Position numbers and translations under genes: made by a program. Positions 9,282 to 18,668 of a stretch of DNA of 64,000 bases are shown in pieces. Below the pieces are notes generated by a model. That model had not been told where the DNA came from and did no database searches. It was given only the letters and a program-made list of their open reading frames with translations. The DNA is from Sphingomonas mali NBRC 15500 (GTDB lineage: Bacteria > Pseudomonadota > Alphaproteobacteria > Sphingomonadales > Sphingomonadaceae): positions 1 through 64,000 of the forward strand of contig NZ_BCYX01000015.1 in assembly GCF_001598415.1 (NCBI RefSeq), read 5' to 3'. The number at the start of each line of letters is the position of its first letter. The stretch's first letter is position 1.

Positions 9282-11366
9282 GTGGTTCTGAACACGACAC
9301 ATTCCAGGCCGGAGGTGCCGAGCAGTGCCGCCTCAAAATCAGTTACAGACCGCAAGGCCAGGAAAGCGGTTGACCGGCGACGAACGTGCATCGTCGTGTT
9401 GGGTGTACATCGATCTGGCACCAGCGCTTTCGCTCGCATAGCGAACCTGCTTGGCTGCGCATTACCCAGCGACCTAATGGCTGCCAGCGAAGGTAATGCG
9501 CTCGGTCACTGGGAATCGAATGTCGTCACGACCCTCAATGATCAGTTGCTAGCGTCTGCGGGCAGCCGCTGGGACGACTGGCTCTCGCTGAGCAAGGATT
9601 GGAACAACTCGGTGCTGCGTGAAGAATTCCTTGATCGCGCGGTGGAGGCGTTGCGTCAGGAATACGGCCAATCATCGTTATTCGTTCTCAAGGACCCGCG
9701 CATTTGCCGGATAGTGCCATTGTGGCTGGAAGCGCTGAACGTGCTCGACGTCCGGCCGGTCGCGGCCATTCCGGTGCGGAACCCGGTCGAAGTGGCCGAA
9801 TCGCTGGCGGCGCGAGATGGATCTGCACCGGGACACGGCCTGCTGGTTTGGTTGCGCAACGTGCTCGACGCCGAATTTGCCAGCCGCGACCTGCCGCGCT
9901 TTGTGTTCAGCTACGAAGATCTATTGAGCGACTGGAGCACGGTTGCCGAAAAGATGGGAAGCGCGACCGCAATCGCGTGGCCCCGGAAGTCGGTGCTGAC
10001 GGACTCGGAAATCGATGCCTTTCTGACGCCCCATGCTCGTCATCAGCAATATGACGAAAAGATCGCGCTCGGTCCGCGTACGCCGGCCTGGGTTCGCGAC
10101 ACTTATGCCATTCTGACGAAGTGGTGCAAACAGGGCGAAGACCGTGAGGATCACGCCCGCCTGGACGGCATCCGCGCGGACTTCGATGCCTCGGCGCCAA
10201 CTTTCGCCCAGTTGATCACGCAAGGTACCGTGCGTGGCGAAGGTGTGGGTGAGGCGGGTCGGCAGCGCCGACAACTGGAGGAGGAAGTCGCTCGCCTAGC
10301 CCAGGAATTATCGCAGACTGAACAGCGTCATGAGGCGGTGAGCCACGGTCTTGCAGCAGCCGAGCGCGCCGTCGAGTCGGCGCGCAACGAATGCGCCGAG
10401 CTGGAGCGCGTTTTAGCGGAAACGGCAGCGGACCGGGATTCAACAGTTTCGCAACTTGGCGCGGAACTGGCGCTGGCGCAGAACGAGGTGGAAACATTGC
10501 GCGATCAGCTTGCCAAGGCGTCGCAAGCACTTGTTGCACACGAAGATAATCTCGCGCGTCATCGCGAGCAGGGCGACAATGCGCTCGGCGACCTGAAGAA
10601 CCGCCTATCCGAGTTGGAAAGCGCTCTTCTGCAGCGCCAGGAAGAAGCGCGGCAGGCTTGGGCAGACGCCACGGTCGAGCGGCGGACGAACGAACTGCTG
10701 CGTGGTGAGCTCGACCGCATGCAGGCCCGCTACGACGCGCTTGATCTTCGTTCCAACGAGATGGATAGGCGATTGCGCGACCAGGCTGAGGCAATTCTGG
10801 CCGCCGAAACCCGCATCGTCGAAAGCGGATGGATCGCCAAGGAAGCAGCGCTCCGAGAAACCGAGGCGCAAGATTTGATTGCTCGCCAGCAGGGGGAAAT
10901 GGACAAGTTGGCGCTGGACCAACGCGACCATCTGAGCCGGTTGGCTCGGTACGAGTCCGAAATGGCGCAGTTGGTCAGACTGCAATTGGAACTGGAAGCT
11001 GCGTTGCGCGACGCTGTTGAGCGAGCCGCTTCTGCCGAACGCGTAGCCTCTTCCGATGTCGCCCGGCAGCGCGGAGAGATCGTCCAACTGACCCGAATGG
11101 TCGCGGATGACGCGCAGCGCGTCAGCGATTTGCACAGCCGCGCCGAATGGCTGCGAGACCTTTCCGATCTGCAGCAACGATTTCCGCGTTGGTGGGCGAT
11201 GCTGCCGGCCAAAGAGCGTGCCCGTCGGCGGCTCGCCAAGGTGGAGGCGTCGGGCATGTTCGACGCAGCAGCGTACCTATCGAAACATCCAGACGTTGCC
11301 CAATCTGGGATGGATCCACTGGTACATTATACCCGCCATGGCATTTTTGAAGGCCGCTCGTGGTGA
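9282..11366 (+). CDS. Sulfotransferase-like protein with long coiled coil and C-terminal HY..G..EGR repeat
   Basis: 694 residues. The N-terminal domain (about 35-300) has the P-loop-like PAPS motif VLGVHRSGTSAFARI, then GHWESNVVTTLNDQLL and LFVLKDPRICRIVPLW, as in the sulfotransferase-family proteins of polysaccharide clusters. Residues about 320-625 form a Glu/Gln/Ala/Arg-rich coiled coil. The end (about 660-694) is a module FDAAAYLSKHPDVAQSGMDP...HYTRHGIFEGR that recurs three times in the next protein. Inferred: transfer of sulfate to a glycan, with the coiled coil scaffolding partner enzymes. GTG at 9282 is the first possible start after an in-frame stop; GAGG lies just upstream. Confidence 0.75.
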   Translation: MVLNTTHSRPEVPSSAASKSVTDRKARKAVDRRRTCIVVLGVHRSGTSAFARIANLLGCALPSDLMAASEGNALGHWESNVVTTLNDQLLASAGSRWDDWLSLSKDWNNSVLREEFLDRAVEALRQEYGQSSLFVLKDPRICRIVPLWLEALNVLDVRPVAAIPVRNPVEVAESLAARDGSAPGHGLLVWLRNVLDAEFASRDLPRFVFSYEDLLSDWSTVAEKMGSATAIAWPRKSVLTDSEIDAFLTPHARHQQYDEKIALGPRTPAWVRDTYAILTKWCKQGEDREDHARLDGIRADFDASAPTFAQLITQGTVRGEGVGEAGRQRRQLEEEVARLAQELSQTEQRHEAVSHGLAAAERAVESARNECAELERVLAETAADRDSTVSQLGAELALAQNEVETLRDQLAKASQALVAHEDNLARHREQGDNALGDLKNRLSELESALLQRQEEARQAWADATVERRTNELLRGELDRMQARYDALDLRSNEMDRRLRDQAEAILAAETRIVESGWIAKEAALRETEAQDLIARQQGEMDKLALDQRDHLSRLARYESEMAQLVRLQLELEAALRDAVERAASAERVASSDVARQRGEIVQLTRMVADDAQRVSDLHSRAEWLRDLSDLQQRFPRWWAMLPAKERARRRLAKVEASGMFDAAAYLSKHPDVAQSGMDPLVHYTRHGIFEGRSW

Positions 11367-11388
11367 CAATTTTTCTGGGGGCTAAATA

Positions 11389-13272
11389 GTGGTTGATGTT
11401 TCAGACGAAGACGTCGCAGCCCTTCAAGCTTCGGGCGTGTTCGATGCCTCGTGGTATTTGAACGAATATCCCGACGTTGCAATCACCGGCATCGATCCGG
11501 CGCGGCACTATTTGTGGATCGGCCGGCGGTTGGGACGGCGGCCTTCCGCAAGTGATACGTCGACCGCCGTAACGTCAGCCGTGTTGGCCGAAGGGGAGTC
11601 TACCGTGGTCCGTGCTGCCGCTCCTTCGGATTCGGATACCACCTCGTTTGCTGCCCGGTTGGTCAAAAAAGCGGCGTCGCGGTTCAGGCGCCGTGAGAGC
11701 GACATCGACCCAAACGTGGTCGATGCGGTCGAAAAAGGCTTCGACGTCGACTATTACATTACCGCCTATCCCGACATCGCGGCGGCGGGTGTCGATCCGG
11801 TCGAGCATTACCTGCGTCACGGCTGGCGTGAGGGGCGTAACCCGTCACTAGCCTTCTCGACGAGGTTCTATCTTGAGAATTATCCGGACGTCGCTGCGGC
11901 CGAGGTCAATCCTTTCCACCACTATCTGACGGCGGGAAAGGCTGAGGGCCGCATCGGGCGGCACGAGCTCGGATTTCGTTGGGATATCCTCTCGCGCCTT
12001 AAGCCCGTGGCCGATCAGATCGCCGAGTACAAGTCGCACCGCAGCCCGGTCGCCAGCGATCCACGCGCGCTGCTGCAAAGCAGACTTGCACAGGCGTTGG
12101 CGAAGTATCGCACGAAACTGCTCCTGTCGTTCTCTCACGACGACTACACACAGCACGTCGGCGGCGTACAGCTTCTGCTCCGCCGTGAGGTGGAACTGCT
12201 GCGCGCTGATGGCTATTTGCAGATGCACTTCTACCCGGTGCATCCCCTGCCATTTCTCGATACCTCGGGCGAGCCGGTGCAGTTGGGCGTGTTGCTGGAT
12301 GGCGAGCCGGTCGGCGTCTTCGATCCGGAGGATATCGTCGCATGCCTGACCCATGCCGATGCCCTCGCCCACGATCGCCGGTTCGTGATCCACAACCTGC
12401 TTGGCCACAACATGGATCAGGTGATCGCCATCATTACCGCCAGCGACGCGCATCAAGGCAGTTTCTGGATTCACGATTTCGCGGCCTTGTATAATAATTT
12501 CAAATTGTTGCGGAACGATGTGGAATATACCGGCGTGCCGAAGCCGGGCACCCTGTCATGGGAGCTGTGCGAGTTCGCACGGGCCGATTTTTCCCACCGC
12601 GACGAATTCGCAAAGCTGTTCGACAGGTTCGCAATCGACCTCCTCTCGCCTTCGCGATCAGCGTTGGCGATCTGGGAGGAAGCGGGCATCCATGTGCCGC
12701 GTTCCAGTCGAGTGATCCCCCATGTGACACTACGAGAAGCTGGCGCACCCCGATCTCACGAGGCGGAGGAGGGACAACCGTTACGAGTAGGCTTCATCGG
12801 CTATCCGGCCGATCACAAGGGCTGGTCGGTGTTCGAGGAATTGGTCCTGAAGCTGGGTGATGACCCCCGCTATGAGTTCCATCACCTGGGCAAGGGCCGC
12901 CGGGGCGGGCTCCCGGTCACCTATCGTGAGGTCGTGGCTTGCGAGAGTGAGCCTGACCTTATGCGCAAGGCGACGGCCGTCACCCGTCTCGACGTAGCGA
13001 TTATGTGGTCGATCTGGCCTGAGACCTTTTGCCTCACCGCGTACGAGGCGCTGGCCGGCGGCGCCGCGATCGTGACTAACAAATGCGCCGGCAATGTCGT
13101 CGATCTGGTCGAGGAGATCGGCCCGGGCGTGGTCCTCAAGAATGAGGCCGACCTCTTTGCCGCTTTCGAAACGGGCGATATCCTCAGGTTCGCGCGTGCG
13201 CGCCGCAGTGTACAACATTGTCATCTGGAATATAGCGCCATGACCCTCGAACTTCTGGAGGGCGGCGCGTGA
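11389..13272 (+). CDS. GT-B glycosyltransferase with three N-terminal HYL..G..EGR repeats
   Basis: 627 residues. Three copies of a roughly 34-residue module (about 18-51, 117-150, 155-188), each of the form Y(P/H)D(V/I)A..G(V/I)(D/N)P..HYL..G..EGR, precede a two-domain GT-B fold. The C-terminal Rossmann part starts near LRVGFIGYPADHKGWSVFEE and carries the donor-site text WPETFCLTAYEALAGGAAIVT. Inferred: a GT4-like sugar transferase acting in the cytoplasm on the capsule or another surface glycan. Start is GTG at 11389, 23 bases after the previous stop. Its stop overlaps the next GTG start (GTGA at 13269-13272), implying translational coupling. Confidence 0.82.
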   Translation: MVDVSDEDVAALQASGVFDASWYLNEYPDVAITGIDPARHYLWIGRRLGRRPSASDTSTAVTSAVLAEGESTVVRAAAPSDSDTTSFAARLVKKAASRFRRRESDIDPNVVDAVEKGFDVDYYITAYPDIAAAGVDPVEHYLRHGWREGRNPSLAFSTRFYLENYPDVAAAEVNPFHHYLTAGKAEGRIGRHELGFRWDILSRLKPVADQIAEYKSHRSPVASDPRALLQSRLAQALAKYRTKLLLSFSHDDYTQHVGGVQLLLRREVELLRADGYLQMHFYPVHPLPFLDTSGEPVQLGVLLDGEPVGVFDPEDIVACLTHADALAHDRRFVIHNLLGHNMDQVIAIITASDAHQGSFWIHDFAALYNNFKLLRNDVEYTGVPKPGTLSWELCEFARADFSHRDEFAKLFDRFAIDLLSPSRSALAIWEEAGIHVPRSSRVIPHVTLREAGAPRSHEAEEGQPLRVGFIGYPADHKGWSVFEELVLKLGDDPRYEFHHLGKGRRGGLPVTYREVVACESEPDLMRKATAVTRLDVAIMWSIWPETFCLTAYEALAGGAAIVTNKCAGNVVDLVEEIGPGVVLKNEADLFAAFETGDILRFARARRSVQHCHLEYSAMTLELLEGGA

Positions 13273-14300
13273 AAGTCCTCTGCTTTTCCAGTTTCAGCTT
13301 CAGCTACCTCAACCGTGCGCGCGTACTTTATCAGAGCCTGCGTCGCCACCATCCCGACTGGCACCTCGTCGCGCTGATGACCGATGAGGTGCCCGCCGGC
13401 TTTGCCTTTGATGTCGCCGACGAGCCTTTCGATGAAGTGGTCTGGCATAACGAGCTGGGGATCGACAATGTCGAGGGCTGGCTGTTCAAACACGACATCG
13501 TCGAGATCTGTACGGCGGTGAAAGGTCCCTTCCTGGCCGAGGCGACCCGTCGCGATTTCGACGCGGTAATCTACCTCGACCCCGACACCTGTCTGTTCAA
13601 CCCGCTCTCCCCGCTGCTCGAACTGCTCGAGCATCACGATATCGTCCTTACTCCGCATTTGCTCGAGCCGGAGAAGGAACTGGGCGCAATTATCGACAAC
13701 GAAATCTGCCCGATGTGGGCGGGAATCTTCAACCTCGGGTTCGTGGCGATCCGAACCACCGGGGAGGGCGCGCGCTTCGCCCAGTGGTGGAGCGACCGCT
13801 TGCTGGAATTCTGCCACGATGCGCCGGCAAAGGGCCTTTTCGTCGACCAGAAATGGTGTGACCACGTGCCGGTATTCTTCGACAAGGTGAAAATCCTGAA
13901 GGACCCGGGCTACAACACGGCCAGCTGGAACATCAATCAGCGCCGGATCACGGTCGACGATATGGGCAATGTGCGCTCGAACGACAGCCTTCTGAGATTC
14001 TGGCACTTCACCAAGCTGGGCCCGCTCGGGGACACGATGACGAGGCGCTATGCCAAGGACCAGATCGTCGTTTACGAGTTGTGGCGCTGGTATCGCGCGC
14101 AGGTTGCCGCAGCTACCTCTAAGGGCATCCCCGATCGCTACTGGGCGTTCAATCAATTTGCCGACGGCACGCCGATCCAGCGTTCGCACCGCCTATTGTA
14201 TCGCGAACGAGTAGACTTGCAGAAGGCTTTTCCAGATCCGTTCGGAACTGGGCCGTCTGGCGAGTTCTCTGCCTGGTTGAGAGCCGAAGGGCTCTTATAG
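13269..14300 (+). CDS. GT-A type glycosyltransferase (DxD-containing)
   Basis: 343 residues, soluble. The segment RDFDAVIYLDPDTCLFNPL holds a DxD-like metal/nucleotide-sugar motif (DPD, about residues 103-105), and ICPMWAGIFNLGFVAIR and LFVDQKWCDHVPVFF match glycosyltransferases that act on surface glycans. The start GTG overlaps the preceding stop. A decayed paralogue of its C-terminal third lies at 20632-20943. Donor and acceptor are unknown. Confidence 0.82.
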   Translation: MKVLCFSSFSFSYLNRARVLYQSLRRHHPDWHLVALMTDEVPAGFAFDVADEPFDEVVWHNELGIDNVEGWLFKHDIVEICTAVKGPFLAEATRRDFDAVIYLDPDTCLFNPLSPLLELLEHHDIVLTPHLLEPEKELGAIIDNEICPMWAGIFNLGFVAIRTTGEGARFAQWWSDRLLEFCHDAPAKGLFVDQKWCDHVPVFFDKVKILKDPGYNTASWNINQRRITVDDMGNVRSNDSLLRFWHFTKLGPLGDTMTRRYAKDQIVVYELWRWYRAQVAAATSKGIPDRYWAFNQFADGTPIQRSHRLLYRERVDLQKAFPDPFGTGPSGEFSAWLRAEGLL

Positions 14301-14507
14301 GATAGGTAGGAATTAAGTGAATCGCGTGCTCTGCGGCTTAAACGCCCCACATCCGAGAGATCGGCTCAAAACCGAGGCAGTAATTGACGTGCGGGTCCTT
14401 AGACGCTGATTCGGTCGCTGAAATTACCGCGCCTTTGAGGTGGCGGGGCACCGTCCAAGTGCACGCCACCCGATAGTTGGAGTATGGTTACAGGTCGAGA
14501 CCGCCTG

Positions 14508-15242
14508 TTAGACGAACGGAACGATTTCACTTCCGCAAAGCGTTGGCGCCCAGCGTGCGGCGATATTTGCGGATATTTGTGCGCGGGTACGCTCAAACAT
14601 GGGCTCCTCACCCGACCGCACCCATTCATAAGCACGCGAAAGCCAGAGGGAATGACTCTCACTGTCGGTAAAGAGGGTCTTGTTGTAACCCGTCGCAAAG
14701 GCTTTGAGGCGCCGATCTTCAGAAAGAAAGCGAAACATGCCCTCTCCGACGCCGGGACAAGCGCTGTTAAAGCCGTCGTCAAGGAAAATGACGCCACCGG
14801 GTGCTAGCAATTCGGTAGCAAGGCCCAAATCATGCACAACAGGGTCGGGGTCGTGACCCGCGTCGACTGAAATAAATCCAAATCCATTTGCAGATAATGG
14901 AGAAATATCGTTTGGCGTAAGTAAGGTTGTGTCACTAACAACGATCTCGATATTAACGCCCGGCGCCAACTTGGCCACGTTATTCCGAATTAATTTCTTA
15001 ACGTCTTCAATATCAGCACTTTCTAGCGGATTATTCAGTCCATTCCACATCGCATCGACGCCAACCACCGGGCCGGCAAACAATGCGGCGGCAACAGCCA
15101 GCAGCTTTCCTTTGAAAACGCCGAGCTCCAAGACACCCGGGCCCACGTCATGGGAAGCTATTCGCTTCATCAGATCCGCAGCGTCCGGCAACATCCAACC
15201 CTCGATTTGATCAAGCGCCGCCCAGTCAATCTCGTTAACCAT
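14508..15242 (-). CDS. Class I SAM-dependent methyltransferase (Methyltransf_24-like)
   Basis: 244 residues. GPGVLELGVFKGKLLAVAAAL gives the SAM-binding loop near residue 35, and GFISVDAGHDPDPVVHDLGL with LLAPGGVIFLDDGFN resembles Methyltransf_24/CmcI-type enzymes. It lies inside the polysaccharide locus but on the opposite strand to the preceding transferases. The 207 bases between 14300 and 14508 contain nothing I can assign. Inferred role: O-methylation of a glycan residue or precursor. Confidence 0.8.
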   Translation of the reverse strand: MVNEIDWAALDQIEGWMLPDAADLMKRIASHDVGPGVLELGVFKGKLLAVAAALFAGPVVGVDAMWNGLNNPLESADIEDVKKLIRNNVAKLAPGVNIEIVVSDTTLLTPNDISPLSANGFGFISVDAGHDPDPVVHDLGLATELLAPGGVIFLDDGFNSACPGVGEGMFRFLSEDRRLKAFATGYNKTLFTDSESHSLWLSRAYEWVRSGEEPMFERTRAQISANIAARWAPTLCGSEIVPFV

Positions 15243-15596
15243 AAATTCGCTGCCTATTTTATTGTCTAGTGGGAGATGAAAAAACCTCGCTTATTAGGTC
15301 GCTAGGGAGGCTCGGCCTGCGTGTCCAGCCCTCGCCGGCGGGGTCTGCGGGAATATGCAGAGGCAGCAATCGTGGCGGTAAGCGTTTTGTTCGAAGACGG
15401 ACCTTCGATTGCCCACCCTCGTACACTCGTCAGCATCCAATGCACTTGCGGTTATGGGTTGGTCTGATTTGTTTGGACAGGATTCCAGGACGGATTCGAA
15501 AAGGCGAAATTCACGGCCGCTAGGGCAACTTCCTCATTTTCGTGCAACCCGAGCGGCCCGACGCGATTGCGGATGCGATCGGCGAATTAAAGCGCG
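15243..15596. other. 354-bp non-coding stretch with a possible glycosyltransferase tail remnant
   Basis: No intact gene. On the plus strand, just after an in-frame stop, 15524-15620 reads GNFLIFVQPERPDAIADAIG then ELKRVNAEG, which resembles the C-terminal helix region of GT4 transferases. It runs into the 3' end of the convergent GT2 gene without a sensible terminus. It may be the stub of a deleted gene. The rest shows no repeat, RNA or promoter I can defend. Confidence 0.35.
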
Positions 15597-17417
15597 TCAA
15601 TGCCGAAGGGCAGCGAGATCATCTGCCGGGATCGACCCGTCAGACGGCGAGGCGCAGAAGACGAATTCAGGTTTGTAGACTTCACTACCGCGGTTCAGCA
15701 CTGGATGGTGCGTCGGATCGCAATAGGTTTCGGTTCCCCATCGCGCCTGCAGCGTAGCGAGCTCTGCACGATACCGTTCGATATGCCCGGGCGCCATGTC
15801 GAGCCCGCGCGACTTGCTCTCGTGATGGATCAGGACTGCGCTCGGCACGTAGTAATTCTCGAAGCCGGCGTGGTGCAGCTTAAGGCACAGATCCACATCG
15901 TTATAGGCAATGCGAAGCGCCACCTCGTCGAACCCGCCCACTGCTTCGAACCTATCTCGCCGCACGACGAGGCAGGCGGCCGTGACGGCGATGGCGCGAT
16001 GCGCGACAAGAGCGTGCGCAAAATAGCCTGCGGCATGTTCGGGGAGACCGCGATGTGCATGGCCGGCGGCATTGCCCATTCCCACGGCCACGCCAGCATG
16101 TTGGATGGTGCGATCGGGATAGAGCAATCGGGCGCCGATCGCCCCTGCCTCGGGCCGCACAGCATAACGCATGAGCTCGCATAGCCACTCTTCGGAGATG
16201 ATTTCGATGTCGTTGTTGAGCAAGCAGAGATACGCACCGCGCGCCGCTTTGACAGCGAAATTGTTGATCGCCGAATAGTTGAACGGATGCGGCCAGGTCA
16301 CCACTCGCACCCTCGGATCGGCGGAGATTTCGGCCAGAAAGGCGTGGGTTGCCGGCTCATTGCTATCATTGTCGGCGATCACGATTTCAAGATTGGGATA
16401 GCGCGTTCGGTCAAGCAGGCCCCGGATACAGGTCTTCAGCAACGCAACCTGATCGCGTGTCGGCACGATGATGCTGACCGGCGGCACCGATACGGGCAGC
16501 GGCCAGCGGATCGACGCCGTCCCGAAAGGGCCTGCGACGACTTCGGTTCCAGGCACCACCGCCAACACGCCGCGCAACAACTCGAGCCGCCCCGCATCGG
16601 GTCGACACCAATGATTGCGCGGAGCCGATACGGTTATCCGGCGGAGGTGTTGCACCTCCTGACCTGGCCGCAGTGTCGCGCGGAGCAACATCCCATAGAC
16701 CACGACCTCGTCGCTCTCATCGTCCCGAAGCTCGCGCGCAGTCGCGACGGGAACGGCCAGCGCTGCCGAAAGATAATCCTGGGCCAGAAACATCTCCTGA
16801 TCCCATGCCGGCTTGAACCACGGATTGCGCCTCCAGCCGAACCGGTCGATCTCATCCTGGTCGCCATAGAGGATCGGAAAGCTGCCGGCGGGCACCGTCC
16901 GTAGATGAATGGCGTATGTCGCCAGTGCCATGCGCGGCAGGCGACACCCCGGCTGCACCGGCACCAAATACTGCGTCGCCGCTGCGGCCAGCGCGGCCTT
17001 GAGACCCGCTCCATAACTGTGGAACGCGCCGTCGAGCGCCGAAATCCGCGGGTCATCCGGCAATTCGGGCATATTCCCGCCCTGGCTCGTAACGAGCAGG
17101 CGCCAATGCGGCCATGCCTGTCGGGTGACCGAACGTACGGCGCGGGTGAAATCCCTCGGTAGAGTTGACCGGGCAAAGTGCAGGTGCACGGTGACATCGT
17201 TCGCTTCGGTAACGGCCGACGCCAAGACGGCACGATCGGCGCGCGCACATCGGCCATTCCATTGCGCATAGGCAAAGGGCAATGCAGCGGCGGCCTCTCT
17301 GAATTGCAGACGCGCGCGGACGCGCCGGCCGGTGATCCGCCAATACCCGATCTTCAGCGCCTTCCAGGGACGCAGCAACAGCAACAGCAGCGATTCCAGA
17401 ACCGTCGGGATCATCAC
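15597..17417 (-). CDS. Family 2 glycosyltransferase (WbbL/rhamnosyltransferase-like), large
   Basis: 606 residues. The catalytic GT2 domain lies in the C-terminal part (about 325-570): VSIIVPTRDQVALLKTCIRG, EIVIADNDSNEPATHAFL, a DxD-like LLNNDIEIISEEWL, IGARLLYPDRTIQHAGVAVG, and the general-base region NDVDLCLKLHHAGFENYY. The first 300 residues look like a divergent second GT-A-like domain (ILYGDQDEIDRFGWRRNPWF). The gene at 28623 has the same architecture, so the two are paralogues. Together with rfbABCD nearby, an L-rhamnosyl or related transferase is plausible but the donor is not proven. Confidence 0.85.
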   Translation of the reverse strand: MMIPTVLESLLLLLLRPWKALKIGYWRITGRRVRARLQFREAAAALPFAYAQWNGRCARADRAVLASAVTEANDVTVHLHFARSTLPRDFTRAVRSVTRQAWPHWRLLVTSQGGNMPELPDDPRISALDGAFHSYGAGLKAALAAAATQYLVPVQPGCRLPRMALATYAIHLRTVPAGSFPILYGDQDEIDRFGWRRNPWFKPAWDQEMFLAQDYLSAALAVPVATARELRDDESDEVVVYGMLLRATLRPGQEVQHLRRITVSAPRNHWCRPDAGRLELLRGVLAVVPGTEVVAGPFGTASIRWPLPVSVPPVSIIVPTRDQVALLKTCIRGLLDRTRYPNLEIVIADNDSNEPATHAFLAEISADPRVRVVTWPHPFNYSAINNFAVKAARGAYLCLLNNDIEIISEEWLCELMRYAVRPEAGAIGARLLYPDRTIQHAGVAVGMGNAAGHAHRGLPEHAAGYFAHALVAHRAIAVTAACLVVRRDRFEAVGGFDEVALRIAYNDVDLCLKLHHAGFENYYVPSAVLIHHESKSRGLDMAPGHIERYRAELATLQARWGTETYCDPTHHPVLNRGSEVYKPEFVFCASPSDGSIPADDLAALRH

Positions 17418-17480
17418 CGCTGCAGTGTCCCTTTCAGTGCGACGCGCGACAATGAGGCGCGCGTTAGCGGCTCTCTGCGA

Positions 17481-18455
17481 TCAATTCCCGCTCCGCCGGG
17501 GGACGATCTTGCGAAGCAGGCGACCCATTCGCGAGCGCTTCTGCAGCGGAGGCAGTTGCGCCGGCAATGGCGTACCGAGATAGGAGTTCGGACGCAGCTT
17601 GCCGTCGTCGATCCCGACGATATCGCGCAGTTGCAACTGACCAAGAGCCTCGTCCGAGAAGGCCGGAGTATAATATATGCAATCCTCGAAATAATAATGC
17701 GTGACCTGCGACCAGCGGGTCAGCCGTGGATCGGATTGCGGCGAGCCGCCGTGAAGCAAGTTTGCGCACCAGATTAGGGCTTGGCCCTTGCGCGCCAGAA
17801 AAGTTTCGGTGGACGCGCCATGGGCCGCAATCATCGCATTCCAGGCGTCCGCATAGGGCTCCTGCGCAGATTCCAGCTGGCTGGCATAGCCGCGGCGCCC
17901 GATCAAGGAGTTGCTGACGATTGGCCAGCGATGCGACCCCGGCGCATAGAATAGCGGGCCGGCTTCAGCGGGTACATCTTCCATCGCGACCCAGACGCCA
18001 CACATGAAGCGCTCTGGCAGGCTTGAAAAATGAACCGCGTCGGCGTGCACCGCCTGTTGCGTGCCGACCGGAAAGTTGAGCGTCTGGAAAGGAAACGCGC
18101 GACGACCATAGAGACGCGAAAGCAGATTTAAGATGGCGGGATTCACCGCGATCGCCCGGACGTCTTCGTCGAATTTCCAGGCGTCCTGGATCCGTCGGTC
18201 ACCTCTCGTCTTGTCGCTTTCAGGATCGTTCAGATCGGCGCCCAAACGCGGGATCAACGACGCACGAATGCGATCCACCCGCTGGTCGAATTCGACATCC
18301 TCAAAATCTATGACGGCGAAGCCATCGACATGCAGCTTGGTGGCAATCGCCTGTTCGGCTTCAGACAGGCCGAAATGCGGGAGTTCGGCGCGGAAGGCCG
18401 GTGACTCAATTCTGGGGACGCCGGGCAATACCGACTTATAAACCGTCTCGCTCAT
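17481..18455 (-). CDS. Phytanoyl-CoA dioxygenase (PhyH)-family oxygenase
   Basis: 324 residues, Fe(II)/2-oxoglutarate dioxygenase fold. The iron ligands are probably HADAVHF (HxD, about residue 137) and the distal His in NLLHGGSPQSDPRLTRWSQ, whose downstream Arg would bind 2-oxoglutarate. The segment MCGVWVAMEDVPAEAGPLFY is almost repeated in the larger dioxygenase at 19343, so the two are paralogues. Substrate unknown. Setting within the polysaccharide locus suggests hydroxylation of a glycan, lipid or small precursor. It lies 63 bases upstream of the GT2 gene, in the same direction. Confidence 0.82.
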   Translation of the reverse strand: MSETVYKSVLPGVPRIESPAFRAELPHFGLSEAEQAIATKLHVDGFAVIDFEDVEFDQRVDRIRASLIPRLGADLNDPESDKTRGDRRIQDAWKFDEDVRAIAVNPAILNLLSRLYGRRAFPFQTLNFPVGTQQAVHADAVHFSSLPERFMCGVWVAMEDVPAEAGPLFYAPGSHRWPIVSNSLIGRRGYASQLESAQEPYADAWNAMIAAHGASTETFLARKGQALIWCANLLHGGSPQSDPRLTRWSQVTHYYFEDCIYYTPAFSDEALGQLQLRDIVGIDDGKLRPNSYLGTPLPAQLPPLQKRSRMGRLLRKIVPRRSGN

Positions 18456-18668
18456 GCCTGCCGTCTAACCTGAGGCCGCCAGAAGAATTAACCCTGTCGG
18501 CAATAGAAACCTAAGCTCGCACCGATTCCGCCCGGCACCCAAGAAGCCGGTCATTACCTTGGAATGCGTCGCTTTTCCGGGCTCCTTCTACGAATAAGCG
18601 CCACAGCAAGCAACCGGGCAAAGCACTGCGCCAACTGCGCCCGCATCGTCTTCATCGACTAGATCAGG

